Source: Streptomyces sp. NBC_01431
Lineage (GTDB): Bacteria; Actinomycetota; Actinomycetes; Streptomycetales; Streptomycetaceae
Assembly: GCF_036231355.1 (NCBI RefSeq)
Contig: NZ_CP109496.1
Coordinates: 6,510,001 to 6,574,000, forward strand
Length of the DNA: 64,000 nt
Direction: 5' to 3'
Shown here one piece after another: positions 15,285 to 23,988 of the stretch. The translations under genes and the position numbers were made by a program. The number at the start of each line of letters is the position of its first letter. Position 1 is the stretch's first letter. A model generated the notes under the pieces. That model searched no databases and was not told the DNA's origin. It worked only from the letters and a program-made list of their open reading frames with translations.

Positions 15285-18113
15285 ATGACAGAGGACCTCT
15301 CACCAGCCGAAGCGTACGCAGCTGCCCGGCTCCGCGCCGTCGAGCAGGCCACCGCGCTCGCACCCTTCCGTGACCTGTACGACTTCGATCTGGACCCGTT
15401 CCAGATCGAGGCGTGTCAGGCCCTCGAAGCCGGAAAGGGCGTGCTCGTGGCCGCCCCCACCGGCTCCGGCAAGACCATCGTCGGCGAGTTCGCCGTGCAC
15501 CTGGCCCTGGCACAGGGCCGCAAATGCTTCTACACCACGCCCATCAAGGCGCTGTCCAACCAGAAGTACGCCGATCTCGCACGACGCTACGGCGCGGGCA
15601 AGGTAGGCCTGCTGACCGGCGACAACAGTGTCAACGCCGACGCACCCGTGATCGTGATGACCACAGAGGTGCTCCGCAACATGCTGTACGCGAGCTCCCA
15701 GGCGCTCGTGGGCCTCGGCTACGTGGTGATGGACGAGGTGCACTACCTCTCCGACCGCTTCCGCGGCGCCGTCTGGGAAGAAGTGATCATCCACCTCCCG
15801 GAATCGGTCACGTTGGTCTCGCTCTCCGCGACGGTCTCCAACGCCGAGGAGTTCGGCGACTGGCTCGACACGGTGCGCGGCGACACCGAGGTGATCGTCT
15901 CCGAGCACCGCCCCGTGCCGCTGTGGCAGCACGTCATGGCCGGGCGGCGGATGTACGACCTCTTCGAGGAGGAGTCCGACCACGGCGGGCGCGGGGTCGC
16001 CCGGCGCGAGGTCAACCCCGACCTGCTGCGCATGGCGCGGATGGAGAACCAGAAGACCTACAACCCGCGGGACCGGCGCCGCGGCAAGATGGTCCGCGAG
16101 GCCGACCGCGAGCGCGAACGGCGCTCGCGCTCCCGGATCTGGACGCCCGGCCGTCCCGAAGTCATCGAACGGCTCGACGCCGAGGGCCTGTTGCCGGCCA
16201 TCACCTTCATCTTCAGCCGCGCCGCCTGCGAGGCGGCCGTCCAGCAGTGCATGTACGCGGGCCTCAGGCTCAACGACGAGGACGCGCGCCAGCAGGTCCG
16301 CGAGATCGTCGAGGAGCGCACCGCCTCCATCCCCGGCGAGGACCTGCACGTCCTTGGCTACTACGAGTGGCTCGAAGGCCTGGAGCGCGGCATCGCCGCC
16401 CACCATGCGGGCATGCTGCCCACCTTCAAGGAGGTCGTGGAGGAACTGTTCGTACGGGGCCTGGTGAAGGCCGTGTTCGCCACCGAGACCCTCGCCCTCG
16501 GCATCAACATGCCCGCGCGCTCGGTGGTGTTGGAGAAGCTCGTCAAGTGGAACGGCGAGCAGCACGCCGACATCACCCCAGGTGAGTACACCCAGCTCAC
16601 CGGCCGGGCCGGGCGGCGCGGTATCGACGTCGAGGGCCATGCGGTGGTCCTGTGGCAGCGCGGCATGGACCCGGGCGCGCTCGCGGGCTTGGCCGGCACG
16701 CGCACCTATCCGCTGCGCTCCAGCTTCAAACCGTCCTACAACATGGCCGTCAACCTGGTCCAGCAGTTCGGCAGGCACCGCTCGCGCGAGCTGCTCGAAA
16801 CCTCCTTCGCGCAGTTCCAGGCCGACAAGTCGGTCGTCGGCATCTCGCGCCAGGTGCAGCGCAACGAGGAGGGCCTGGAGGGCTACCGGGAGGGCATGCA
16901 CTGCCACTTGGGGGACTTCGAGGAGTACGCGCGGATGCGGCGCGACCTCAAGGACCGCGAGACCGAGCTCGCCAAACACGGTGCGGCGCAGCGCCGGGCG
17001 GCCGCGGCGGCCTCCCTGGAGAAGCTCAAGCCGGGCGACATCATCCACGTACCGACCGGCAAGTTCGCGGGCCTCGCCCTCGTCCTCGATCCCGGCATTC
17101 CGGCCGGGCGCACCAACGGCCACCGCGGCTTCGAACAGCACGACGGGCCGCGCCCGCTGGTGCTGACCGCCGAGCGACAGGTCAAGCGGCTCGCCTCCAT
17201 CGACTTCCCGGTGCCCGTCGAGGCGCTGGAGCGGATGCGGGTGCCGAAGTCGTTCAACGCGCGCTCGCCGCAGTCCCGCCGGGACCTGGCGTCCGCGCTG
17301 CGCACCAAGGCCGGGCACATCGTCCCCGAGCGGCACCGCAAGGCCCGCTCGGAGGCGGCCGACGACCGCGAGATCACCCGGCTGCGCACGGCGCTGCGCG
17401 CCCACCCCTGCCACGGCTGCGACGAGCGCGAGGACCACGCGCGCTGGGCCGAGCGCTACCACCGCCTCCAGCGCGACACCAAGCAGCTGGAGCGCCGCAT
17501 CGAGGGCCGCACCAACACCATCGCGCGCACCTTCGACCGCATCGTGGCGCTGCTCACCGAGCTCGACTACCTGCGCGACGACGAGGTCACGGAGAACGGC
17601 AGGCGCCTGGCCCGCCTCTACGGCGAACTCGATCTCCTGGCCAGCGAGTGCTTGCGCGAGGGGGTCTGGGAGGGCCTCACCCCGGCCGAACTGGCCGCCT
17701 GCGTATCGGCGTTGGTGTACGAGGCGCGGCAGGCCGACGACGCCGTGGCGCCCAAGACGCCGTCCGGCAAGGCCAAGGCCGCGCTCGGTGAAATGGTGCG
17801 GATCTGGGGGCGGCTCGACGCCCTCGAAGAGGACCACAAGATCAACCAGGCGGAGGGCGTGGGCCAGCGCGAGCCCGACCTCGGCTTCGCCTGGGCCGCC
17901 TATCAGTGGGCCTCCGACAAGGGCCTCGACGAGGTGCTCCGCGAGGCGGACATGCCCGCGGGCGACTTCGTGCGCTGGTGTAAGCAGGTCATCGACGTCC
18001 TCGGCCAGATCGCGGCGGCGGCCCCGCGCGAGAACAGCACCGTCCCGAGGAACGCCCGCAGGGCGGTCGACGCGCTGCTGCGTGGCGTGGTCGCGTACAG
18101 CTCGGTGGGCTGA
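15285..18113 (+). CDS. helY: Ski2/Mtr4-like DEAD/DEAH-box helicase (HelY)
   Basis: ATP-dependent superfamily 2 RNA or DNA helicase, 942 aa. Walker A APTGSGKT (residues 57-64), TTPIKALSNQKY (motif Ia), DEVH (150-153, motif II), SAT (181-183, motif III) and QLTGRAGRRG (motif VI) are all intact, followed by a long helical C-terminal region typical of Ski2-type enzymes. The order tatA-tatC-helY after pafBC is also found in Mycobacterium tuberculosis, supporting the name. An upstream promoter fits the PafBC motif, which suggests induction by DNA damage. Confidence 0.92.
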   Translation: MTEDLSPAEAYAAARLRAVEQATALAPFRDLYDFDLDPFQIEACQALEAGKGVLVAAPTGSGKTIVGEFAVHLALAQGRKCFYTTPIKALSNQKYADLARRYGAGKVGLLTGDNSVNADAPVIVMTTEVLRNMLYASSQALVGLGYVVMDEVHYLSDRFRGAVWEEVIIHLPESVTLVSLSATVSNAEEFGDWLDTVRGDTEVIVSEHRPVPLWQHVMAGRRMYDLFEEESDHGGRGVARREVNPDLLRMARMENQKTYNPRDRRRGKMVREADRERERRSRSRIWTPGRPEVIERLDAEGLLPAITFIFSRAACEAAVQQCMYAGLRLNDEDARQQVREIVEERTASIPGEDLHVLGYYEWLEGLERGIAAHHAGMLPTFKEVVEELFVRGLVKAVFATETLALGINMPARSVVLEKLVKWNGEQHADITPGEYTQLTGRAGRRGIDVEGHAVVLWQRGMDPGALAGLAGTRTYPLRSSFKPSYNMAVNLVQQFGRHRSRELLETSFAQFQADKSVVGISRQVQRNEEGLEGYREGMHCHLGDFEEYARMRRDLKDRETELAKHGAAQRRAAAAASLEKLKPGDIIHVPTGKFAGLALVLDPGIPAGRTNGHRGFEQHDGPRPLVLTAERQVKRLASIDFPVPVEALERMRVPKSFNARSPQSRRDLASALRTKAGHIVPERHRKARSEAADDREITRLRTALRAHPCHGCDEREDHARWAERYHRLQRDTKQLERRIEGRTNTIARTFDRIVALLTELDYLRDDEVTENGRRLARLYGELDLLASECLREGVWEGLTPAELAACVSALVYEARQADDAVAPKTPSGKAKAALGEMVRIWGRLDALEEDHKINQAEGVGQREPDLGFAWAAYQWASDKGLDEVLREADMPAGDFVRWCKQVIDVLGQIAAAAPRENSTVPRNARRAVDALLRGVVAYSSVG

Positions 18114-18181
18114 GAGGCCGACTGGAAGTACGGGGTGGGGCCCTGCCGGTGTTCGTCCGGTGGGGCCCGTTCCGTCTCACG

Positions 18182-18210
18182 CCCCGCCGCCCCAGAAGCC
18201 GGCGGCGGGG
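18182..18210 (+). terminator. G/C hairpin after helY
   Basis: Near-perfect 10-bp stem (18182-18191 with 18201-18210), preceded by a second repeat GGGCCC...GGGCCC around 18138-18172. No T tract, so a terminator role is inferred from position. Confidence 0.5.
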
Positions 18211-18265
18211 GCGGCATCGCGGGGGAACCGGAGCGGAAGGGCGGCGCGATCCTCGCCCCGAACCG

Positions 18266-18288
18266 TTGTCAGAGGCGTGTGCGACGAT
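18266..18288 (+). promoter_or_regulatory. TetR-gene promoter with damage-type motif
   Basis: TTGTCAGAGGC (18266-18276) matches ten of eleven positions of the damage motif TTGTCAGTGGC. After six bases a poor -10 (GACGAT, 18283-18288) follows, and the ATG is seven bases further on. The spacing is the same as at helY and at the 62739 ORF. The weak -10 makes the call less certain than for helY. Confidence 0.45.
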
Positions 18289-18295
18289 CGGCTCC

Positions 18296-18925
18296 ATGAG
18301 CACCACGACGGGACGACGGGTCGGACGGCCGCGGGCGATGCAGCGGCCGGACAGCGGCCTTGCGGCGCGCGATGAACTGCTGTGCGCGGCGGCCGAGTTG
18401 TTCACGTTGCGCGGATACGCGGCGACCACCACCCGCGCGGTGGCGGACCGGGCGGGCTTGCGGCAGGCCACGATGTACCACTACTTCGCCGGCAAGGAGG
18501 ACCTCCTCGCCGAGCTGTTGGAGTCGACGGTGACCCCTTCGCTGGAGCTGGCCCGCCGCCTCCTGGCCGACGCGTCGCGCGGCGCCGAGGACCGGCTACG
18601 CGAGCTGTGCCGCTCGGACGTGGAGCTGCTGTGCGGCGGCCCGTACAACCTGGGCGCGCTGTATCTGCTCCCCGAGGTGCGGGCCGAGCGCTTCGCGGTG
18701 TTCCACCGCATACGCGCCGAGCTGAAGGAGGCGTACGGGGAGCTGCTCGCCGGGACGCGGGCGTGCGCCACCCTGGACGCGGACGCACTGGCGCTGCGTA
18801 CGGATCTGGTCTTCGGCCTGATCGAGGGCGTCATCCTGATCCACCGCTCGGCGCCGGGGCGCGACGTCCCGGTCTTCGCCCAGGCCACGGCGGACGCAGC
18901 CCTGCGCATAGCAGGAACACCCTGA
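18296..18925 (+). CDS. TetR-family transcriptional regulator
   Basis: 209-aa regulator. The N-terminal helix-turn-helix (about residues 28-72) reads LLCAAAELFTLRGYAATTTR / AVADRAGLRQATMYHYFAGK (split here); the rest is the helical ligand-binding domain. ATG 18296 is chosen over the open frame back to 18149 because the promoter-like sequence directly precedes it. The neighbours (helY upstream, convergent ADP-ribosylglycohydrolase) do not reveal a target. A damage-type promoter suggests a possible role in a stress regulon. Confidence 0.87.
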   Translation: MSTTTGRRVGRPRAMQRPDSGLAARDELLCAAAELFTLRGYAATTTRAVADRAGLRQATMYHYFAGKEDLLAELLESTVTPSLELARRLLADASRGAEDRLRELCRSDVELLCGGPYNLGALYLLPEVRAERFAVFHRIRAELKEAYGELLAGTRACATLDADALALRTDLVFGLIEGVILIHRSAPGRDVPVFAQATADAALRIAGTP

Positions 18926-18955
18926 CCCCACCCCGGCCCACCACGGCTCCGGCTG

Positions 18956-19927
18956 CTAGCGGGCCAACTCCCTTGCCAGGTAGGCGAGTTGGGGTGCCTT
19001 CAGCACTCGGCTGCCGAAACCGGGCAGAGGAACGTGGAGCGGGGTCGTCCAGCGGGCGGGGATGGCTGCCAGACCGTAGCGGCAGCCCGCGAGCCCGCCC
19101 GTCACCGCGGCCACCGTGTCCGTGTCGCCGCCCAGGTCGATCGCCGCGACCAGGGCCCGTTCGAACGAGTCCGTCGTGCGCAGCGCCCAGAGGGCGGAGC
19201 CCAGGCACGGCCAGATGGCGCCGTTGAACTCGGTCGCGTCGTCGGGGTGCCAGTCAGGCGCCAGAACCGCCGACCAGCGGGCCCGGTGGTCGGGGTGCGC
19301 GGCGGCCAACGCGTCGGGTACGGCCGTCAGCGGGTCGGCCCCGCTCAGCGCCACCCGCACCAGCTCGTGGTAGATCGCCGTGCCTTCCCAGGCGGCCCGA
19401 TCGCCGTGGGTGAGTGCGGCGATGCGGCGGGCCGCAGCCATGGTCGCCTCGCGTCCGGCGGCCGCGAAGTAGACCGCGGACGTGGTGGCCCGCATCAGTG
19501 AACCGTTGCCTGCCGCACGGCGGTTGACCTGGAAGTGCAGTGCGGCGGCGCGGTCCCAGGGTTCGCCGTTCGTCAGGACGTCCTCCGTCTGGAGCCCGAT
19601 GTCCTTGGGACCCGCGGCCGCCCAGCGCTGGAACCGCCGGAACATGTCAGCCGGTTCGAGCCCGCAGCACTCCAGCAGGGAATCGGCCACGAGTACGGCC
19701 ATCTGCGTGTCGTCGGTCGCCTCACCCGGGTCCCAGCCGCCGCCCCCGCACATGGTGCCGATGCCGTCGGGGAACCGCGCCGTGTACACGCCGGGCGGCC
19801 CGAACTCGAACGGTGCACCCAGCGCGTCACCCACCGCGGAGCCGACCACGGCACCCGCCGCTCGATCTGCGATGTCGGCGCGCTCATCCGCGCTGCGGAG
19901 CGGGATCTCAGGGTCGTCGCAGGTCAT
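18956..19927 (-). CDS. ADP-ribosylglycohydrolase family protein
   Basis: Predicted to remove ADP-ribose from modified proteins or small molecules (DraG/ARH fold). About 323 aa from ATG 19927; a GTG five codons upstream is an alternative. Metal-binding signatures are present: GSAVGDALGAPFEF near residue 28, EATDDTQM (about 68-75) and LGGDTDTVAAV (near 265), giving the two-magnesium aspartates. It is divergent from the PadR gene, with four TCGCGA boxes in between. The frame is open far upstream, but that part overlaps padR in antisense. Confidence 0.88.
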   Translation of the reverse strand: MTCDDPEIPLRSADERADIADRAAGAVVGSAVGDALGAPFEFGPPGVYTARFPDGIGTMCGGGGWDPGEATDDTQMAVLVADSLLECCGLEPADMFRRFQRWAAAGPKDIGLQTEDVLTNGEPWDRAAALHFQVNRRAAGNGSLMRATTSAVYFAAAGREATMAAARRIAALTHGDRAAWEGTAIYHELVRVALSGADPLTAVPDALAAAHPDHRARWSAVLAPDWHPDDATEFNGAIWPCLGSALWALRTTDSFERALVAAIDLGGDTDTVAAVTGGLAGCRYGLAAIPARWTTPLHVPLPGFGSRVLKAPQLAYLARELAR

Positions 19928-20003
19928 GTCGTGCACGCTAACCAATGGCTTGGCGGGGCCGCGAACAGATTTCCGCACGAGGCCCCGGCGGTCCCCGCGC
20001 AAT

Positions 20004-20048
20004 TCGCGATACGTCGCGATTGACGCTCGCGACTCTTCGCGATATGTT
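20004..20048 (+). promoter_or_regulatory. PadR-gene promoter overlapped by four TCGCGA boxes
   Basis: TTGACG (20020-20025), 17-bp spacer, TATGTT (20043-20048) is a near-consensus promoter. TCGCGA occurs at 20004, 20014, 20027 and 20037: two pairs, each with a 10-bp period, one upstream of the -35 and one inside the spacer. This is the expected layout for autorepression by the PadR protein encoded 33 bp downstream. Confidence 0.7.
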
Positions 20049-20080
20049 CGGCTACGAGTATTCGGAGACGAGGTGACGTG

Positions 20081-20749
20081 ATGACCAGGCGGCGCAAGCT
20101 CGGGAATCCGTTGGCGTTGGCTGTCATGGTGCTGCTCTCCGAGCGGCCGGCGATGCATCCGTACGAGATCGCCCAGACTCTGCGCCGACGCGGCAAGGAG
20201 TACAGCATCAAGATCAATTACGGTTCGCTGTACACCGTCGTCCAGAACCTCCAGAAGCACGGATTCGTCGAGGTCGCCGAGGTGCAGCGGCAGGGCAACC
20301 GGCCCGAGCGCACCCTCTATGCCCTCACCGCGACGGGTCGCGAGGAGATGGCCGACTGGATGGCGGACATCGTCTCGGTGCCCGTGCACGAGTTCCCCAT
20401 CTTCGAGACGGCGCTGTCCCTCATGGGCGTACTTCCGCCCGACGAGGTGACCGCGCTGCTTCAGCAGCGGCTCGGCACACTGGAAGTGCAGGCTGCCGGG
20501 CTCAGGGGAGCCCTGCGGAAGCTGTGCGAGACGCTGCCCCGGATCTTCCTGGTGGAGACCGAGTACCAGCTCCACATGATGGACGCCGAGGCGGAGTGGG
20601 TGCGCGGCTTGCTGAAGGAGATGGCCGAAGGCACCCTCAGCGGCATCGACGGATGGCGCAGTTGGCATTCCACGGGCGAAGTCCCGCGGGAATGGAGGGA
20701 CTTGGAGGGCGAGGACCACTCCCGTACGCAGTCCGCGGACAGCCCCTAG
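20081..20749 (+). CDS. PadR-family transcriptional regulator
   Basis: 222-aa repressor. N-terminal winged helix (LGNPLALAVMVLLSERPAMHPYEIAQTL, then INYGSLYTVVQNLQKHGFVE with the wing), followed by the Vir-type C-terminal helical dimerisation domain. ATG 20081 is seven bases after GAGG; the GTG one codon earlier is spaced less well. An ABC exporter lies 275 bp downstream, the usual partner of PadR regulators in Streptomyces, so it probably senses the exported compound. Confidence 0.9.
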   Translation: MTRRRKLGNPLALAVMVLLSERPAMHPYEIAQTLRRRGKEYSIKINYGSLYTVVQNLQKHGFVEVAEVQRQGNRPERTLYALTATGREEMADWMADIVSVPVHEFPIFETALSLMGVLPPDEVTALLQQRLGTLEVQAAGLRGALRKLCETLPRIFLVETEYQLHMMDAEAEWVRGLLKEMAEGTLSGIDGWRSWHSTGEVPREWRDLEGEDHSRTQSADSP

Positions 20750-20833
20750 TCGCGGACATCGCGCTTGCGGGCCGCCGGACCGTGCTTACGGACTCACCGA
20801 TGACGACGGCGCACCGTTCACGACGGCACACCG

Positions 20834-20890
20834 TTGACAGTTGACAGAAGAACCCCGGCGCGGGCTGTTGCAGCAGCCCACACCGGGGTT
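20834..20890 (+). promoter_or_regulatory. Tandem TTGACA boxes and hairpin upstream of the ABC exporter
   Basis: Two TTGACAG copies (20834-20840, 20841-20847) are followed by a hairpin: outer arms 20851-20858/20883-20890, inner 20862-20867/20874-20879. No clear -10 is seen at 17 bp from either TTGACA. The hairpin may end the padR transcript or sit in the exporter leader. The rest of 20750-21024 shows only the AGGAGAG ribosome site. Confidence 0.4.
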
Positions 20891-21024
20891 GCGACCCCGG
20901 ACCGGACCCGCGCGGAGCAGGCCAGGCGATCGAGGGTGCGGCACGCCAAGGGTAGCCCGGCGCTCCTCACGCGGATCGGTCCATCACCACCGACCACCCC
21001 CGCTCACCACAGGAGAGCCCCGTC

Positions 21025-22035
21025 ATGAGCACCCGGGCGCCCGCAGTAGAGGCGCGCAACCTGATCAAGACGTACCCCGGTGATGTCACCGCCCTCAACG
21101 GCATGGGCATCACCGTCGAAGCCGGCACGGTCTTCGGGCTGCTCGGGCCCAACGGCGCCGGCAAGTCCACCACCGTGAAGATCCTCACCACCCTCGCGCG
21201 CCCCGACAGCGGCACCGCCACCGTCGCCGGGCACGATGTGCTGCGCCACCCCGACCGGGTGCGGCGCGCGATCGGCGTGGTGGCGCAGAAGTCCGGCGCC
21301 GACCCCGTCGCCACCGGCCGCGAGAACCTCCAGTTGCAGGGGCGGCTGTACGGTCTCACCGGCCCGACCCTCAAGCGGCGCGTGGACGAACTGCTCGAAC
21401 GCTTCGACCTCGCAGGCGCCGGCAAGCGCATCGTCAAGGGGTACTCCGGCGGTATGCAGCGCCGCCTGGATGTCGCGCTCGGCCTGGTGCACCGGCCCGA
21501 GGTGCTGTTCCTCGACGAGCCGACCACCGGGCTCGACCCCGAGGCCCGCACCGCGATGTGGGAGGAGATCTCCCGTCTCGCCGGTGACGAGGGGCTCACC
21601 ATCGTGCTGACCACCCACTACCTCGAAGAGGCCGACCGGCTCGCGGAGCGGATCGCGATCGTCGACCGTGGCCGGGTCGTCGTGGAGGGCACGCCCGACG
21701 AGCTGAAGGGCGAACTCCGCGGCGACGCCGTCCATGTGGAGCTCCGCGAGTCCGTCACCGAGCGCTCCCTGCTCCGCGAGGCGCTCACCGGGCTGCCCGG
21801 AGTGCACGAAGTGCTGCTGGACGGCCGCCGGGTCAGCGCCCGCGCCGACGACGGCGCGGCCGCCGTGCCCGTCCTGCTCGCCGCCCTGGAGCGGGCGGGC
21901 GCCTCGGTCGCCGCGGCGACCGTCGCCCGTCCCTCCCTCGACGACGTCTACCTCCGCTACGCCGGACGCCGTTACTCCGAGGCCGAAGCCGCCGCCGAAG
22001 CCCCCGCCCTCGCCACCGCGGGAGACGCGCGATGA
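21025..22035 (+). CDS. ABC exporter ATP-binding protein (DrrA-like)
   Basis: 336-aa ATPase driving export of a drug or lipid-like compound. Walker A GPNGAGKST, signature YSGGMQRRLDVA, Walker B VLFLDEPTTGLDP and H-loop TTHYLEEAD are intact. A C-terminal regulatory domain of about 100 residues is typical of DrrA-type proteins. The stop overlaps the next start (ATGA), so it is translationally coupled to the permease. Control by the upstream PadR is inferred. Confidence 0.93.
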   Translation: MSTRAPAVEARNLIKTYPGDVTALNGMGITVEAGTVFGLLGPNGAGKSTTVKILTTLARPDSGTATVAGHDVLRHPDRVRRAIGVVAQKSGADPVATGRENLQLQGRLYGLTGPTLKRRVDELLERFDLAGAGKRIVKGYSGGMQRRLDVALGLVHRPEVLFLDEPTTGLDPEARTAMWEEISRLAGDEGLTIVLTTHYLEEADRLAERIAIVDRGRVVVEGTPDELKGELRGDAVHVELRESVTERSLLREALTGLPGVHEVLLDGRRVSARADDGAAAVPVLLAALERAGASVAAATVARPSLDDVYLRYAGRRYSEAEAAAEAPALATAGDAR

Positions 22036-22853
22036 CCACCGACACCGTGAACCCCACCCCGAGCAGCCGTCTCAAGGGCTCCAACGCCCTCGTGCAGACC
22101 TGGTACATGACACAGCGTCAGCTCATGGCGATCTTCCGGCAGCCCGCCTATCTCCTGATCACTCTCATCCAGCCGGTGATCTGGCTGTTCCTCTTCGGCA
22201 ACCTCTTCAAGAAGGTCGTCCAGCTCGGCGGCTTCGGCACCACCTCCTACCTGGACTACCTCGTGCCCGGCATCGTGCTCATGAGCGCGCTCGGCTCCAG
22301 CATGTGGGCCGGCATGGGCACCCTGGAGGAGATCGAGCGGGGCACCCTCAACCGCTTCCTCACCACGCCGGTCAGCCGCAGCGCACTGATGAACGCCAAC
22401 GTCGTCCAGCAGGGCATCAGCATCACCGTCCAGACCGTGATCATCCTGCTGCTCGGCAAGCTGGGCGGAGCTCACTATCCGGGCGGGTTCGGCGGCCTTG
22501 TGATCCTCGCCATCGCGGCGATCCTGCTCGGCACGGTGTTCGGCGCCTTCTCCAACGCACTCGGCATGCTGGTTCGCCAGCGCGAGTCGATCATCGGCAT
22601 CAACACCTTCCTCCTGCTGCCGCTGACCTTCCTGTCGTCGGCGTTCATGGCGGCCGCCCAGATGCCGTCCTGGATGCGCCACATCGCCGACTTCAATCCG
22701 CTCAACTGGGGCATGGTGGCAGGCCGTTCGGCCATGTCCGCGAGTCCCGACTGGGGCATCGTGCTCGGCCGCGGCGGCGCGCTCCTCGCGCTGGCCGTCA
22801 TCGCGGTCTGGCTCTCGACCCGCACGTTCCGCTCGTACCAGAAGTCGGTGTAG
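22032..22853 (+). CDS. ABC-2 type exporter permease (DrrB-like)
   Basis: 273-aa membrane subunit of the exporter, with six hydrophobic segments and the ABC-2 region FLSSAFMAAAQMPSWMRHIADFNPLNW. It begins inside the stop codon of the ATPase gene. Substrate unknown. A large perfect hairpin follows at 22909-22936. Confidence 0.92.
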   Translation: MTTDTVNPTPSSRLKGSNALVQTWYMTQRQLMAIFRQPAYLLITLIQPVIWLFLFGNLFKKVVQLGGFGTTSYLDYLVPGIVLMSALGSSMWAGMGTLEEIERGTLNRFLTTPVSRSALMNANVVQQGISITVQTVIILLLGKLGGAHYPGGFGGLVILAIAAILLGTVFGAFSNALGMLVRQRESIIGINTFLLLPLTFLSSAFMAAAQMPSWMRHIADFNPLNWGMVAGRSAMSASPDWGIVLGRGGALLALAVIAVWLSTRTFRSYQKSV

Positions 22854-22908
22854 CGGTTACGAGGTGCTGCCGGCCCCGCCGACCTGGCAGGACCGGCCGC
22901 TGATCCAC

Positions 22909-22936
22909 CCCGGCGGGGCGGCGCCGCCCCGCCGGG
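22909..22936. terminator. Perfect 28-bp palindrome between convergent genes
   Basis: Fourteen bases on each side of a GGCGCC centre (22909-22922 and 22923-22936) pair perfectly. It lies between the permease stop and the minus-strand siderophore-interacting gene, so it likely terminates both. The remainder of 22854-23093 shows no gene. Confidence 0.7.
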
Positions 22937-23093
22937 CTGATCGCGGCCGAAGTCGTACTGGCTCAACGGCCGCCCGGCGCCCGCCGGTTGGCTGGTCGCG
23001 GACCAAAGCGCCGGCGTGCCGGGAGGCGCGTGGGCGGGGGCGACCCCGGTCGGGATGCGGCTCCGGCGGCCGGGGTCCCGGCTCGGCGACGCC

Positions 23094-23939
23094 TCAGGCC
23101 CCCGCAGCCTCCTGCTCGCGCTCCACCTGCTCGTTCCACTCCCGCTTCGTCGCGCGCCAGGCGTCGTCGTTCTGGCCCAGGCGCCAGTACCCGGAGATCG
23201 ACAGGCGCTCACGCGGTACGCCACGCTCGACCCGGAGCAGCCGGCGCAGGTCCTTCACGAAGCCCGCCTCGCCGTGGACGAAGGCGTGCACGTCGCCGGG
23301 CGGGAACTCCAACTCCTTGACGGCGGTGACCAGTTGGGAGCCCACCGCGGCCTCGCCCCGGTGCAGCCAGGTCACCGTCGCACCGTCCGGAGTGGTGATC
23401 TTCTGCTCCTCCTCGGGCCCGGTCACCTCGACGAAGGCGCGCACCACGGCGCCCGCGGGCATGCGCTCCATCGCCGCCGCGATCGCGGGCAGCGCGCTCT
23501 CGTCACCGGCGAGCAGGTGCCAGTCGGCCGCCGGATCCGGGGCGTACCCGCCGCCGGGGCCGAGGAAGCGCACCGTCTCGCCGGCCTGGACGCTGGTGGC
23601 CCAGGGGCCCGCCAGGCCCTCGTCGCCGTGGACCACGAAGTCCACCGTGAGCTCGCCGAGCTCCGCGTCCCAGGCCCGTACGGTGTAGGCGCGCGTGCTC
23701 GGCCACTGCTCGCGCGGGAACTCGGCACGGATCCGCTCCATGTCGAAGGGCTCCGGGTAGCTCACGCCCGCGGCCGGGAACAGCAGCTTGATGTAGTGGT
23801 CGGTGTGCTCGCCGACGGTGAAGGCGGCCAGCGACTCGCCGCCCAGGACGACGCGCACCATGTGCGGAGTGAGACGCTCGGTGCGCACCACTCGCGCCTC
23901 GTTGATCCTAGGTGCCTTGCGAGACGGGCGTTCTGCCAC
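23094..23939 (-). CDS. Siderophore-interacting protein (FAD-dependent ferric-siderophore reductase)
   Basis: Predicted cytoplasmic flavoprotein that reduces ferric siderophores to release iron. 281 aa from a GTG start with AGGGGAG upstream. FAD-binding segment RAYTVRAWD (about residues 84-92) belongs to the ferredoxin-reductase-like barrel. The C-terminal NAD(P)H domain includes WHLLAGDESALPAI. The C-terminal SISGYWRLGQNDDAWRATKREW is the signature of this family. An iron-regulator box sits directly upstream. No siderophore transport genes are adjacent. Confidence 0.92.
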   Translation of the reverse strand: MAERPSRKAPRINEARVVRTERLTPHMVRVVLGGESLAAFTVGEHTDHYIKLLFPAAGVSYPEPFDMERIRAEFPREQWPSTRAYTVRAWDAELGELTVDFVVHGDEGLAGPWATSVQAGETVRFLGPGGGYAPDPAADWHLLAGDESALPAIAAAMERMPAGAVVRAFVEVTGPEEEQKITTPDGATVTWLHRGEAAVGSQLVTAVKELEFPPGDVHAFVHGEAGFVKDLRRLLRVERGVPRERLSISGYWRLGQNDDAWRATKREWNEQVEREQEAAGA

Positions 23940-23960
23940 AGTGCGCTCCCCTGATCCAGC

Positions 23961-23980
23961 ATTAGTTAGGATTGCCTAAG
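23961..23980 (-). promoter_or_regulatory. DmdR/IdeR-type iron box upstream of the siderophore-interacting gene
   Basis: TTAGG (23966-23970), ATTG, CCTAA (23975-23979), flanked by further TTAG repeats. Thirteen of 19 bases fit the consensus TTAGGTTAGGCTAACCTAA that I recall. It lies 26-40 bp before the GTG at 23939, overlapping the expected promoter, so iron-loaded DmdR1 should repress it. Confidence 0.75.
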
Positions 23981-23988
23981 TTAGCATC

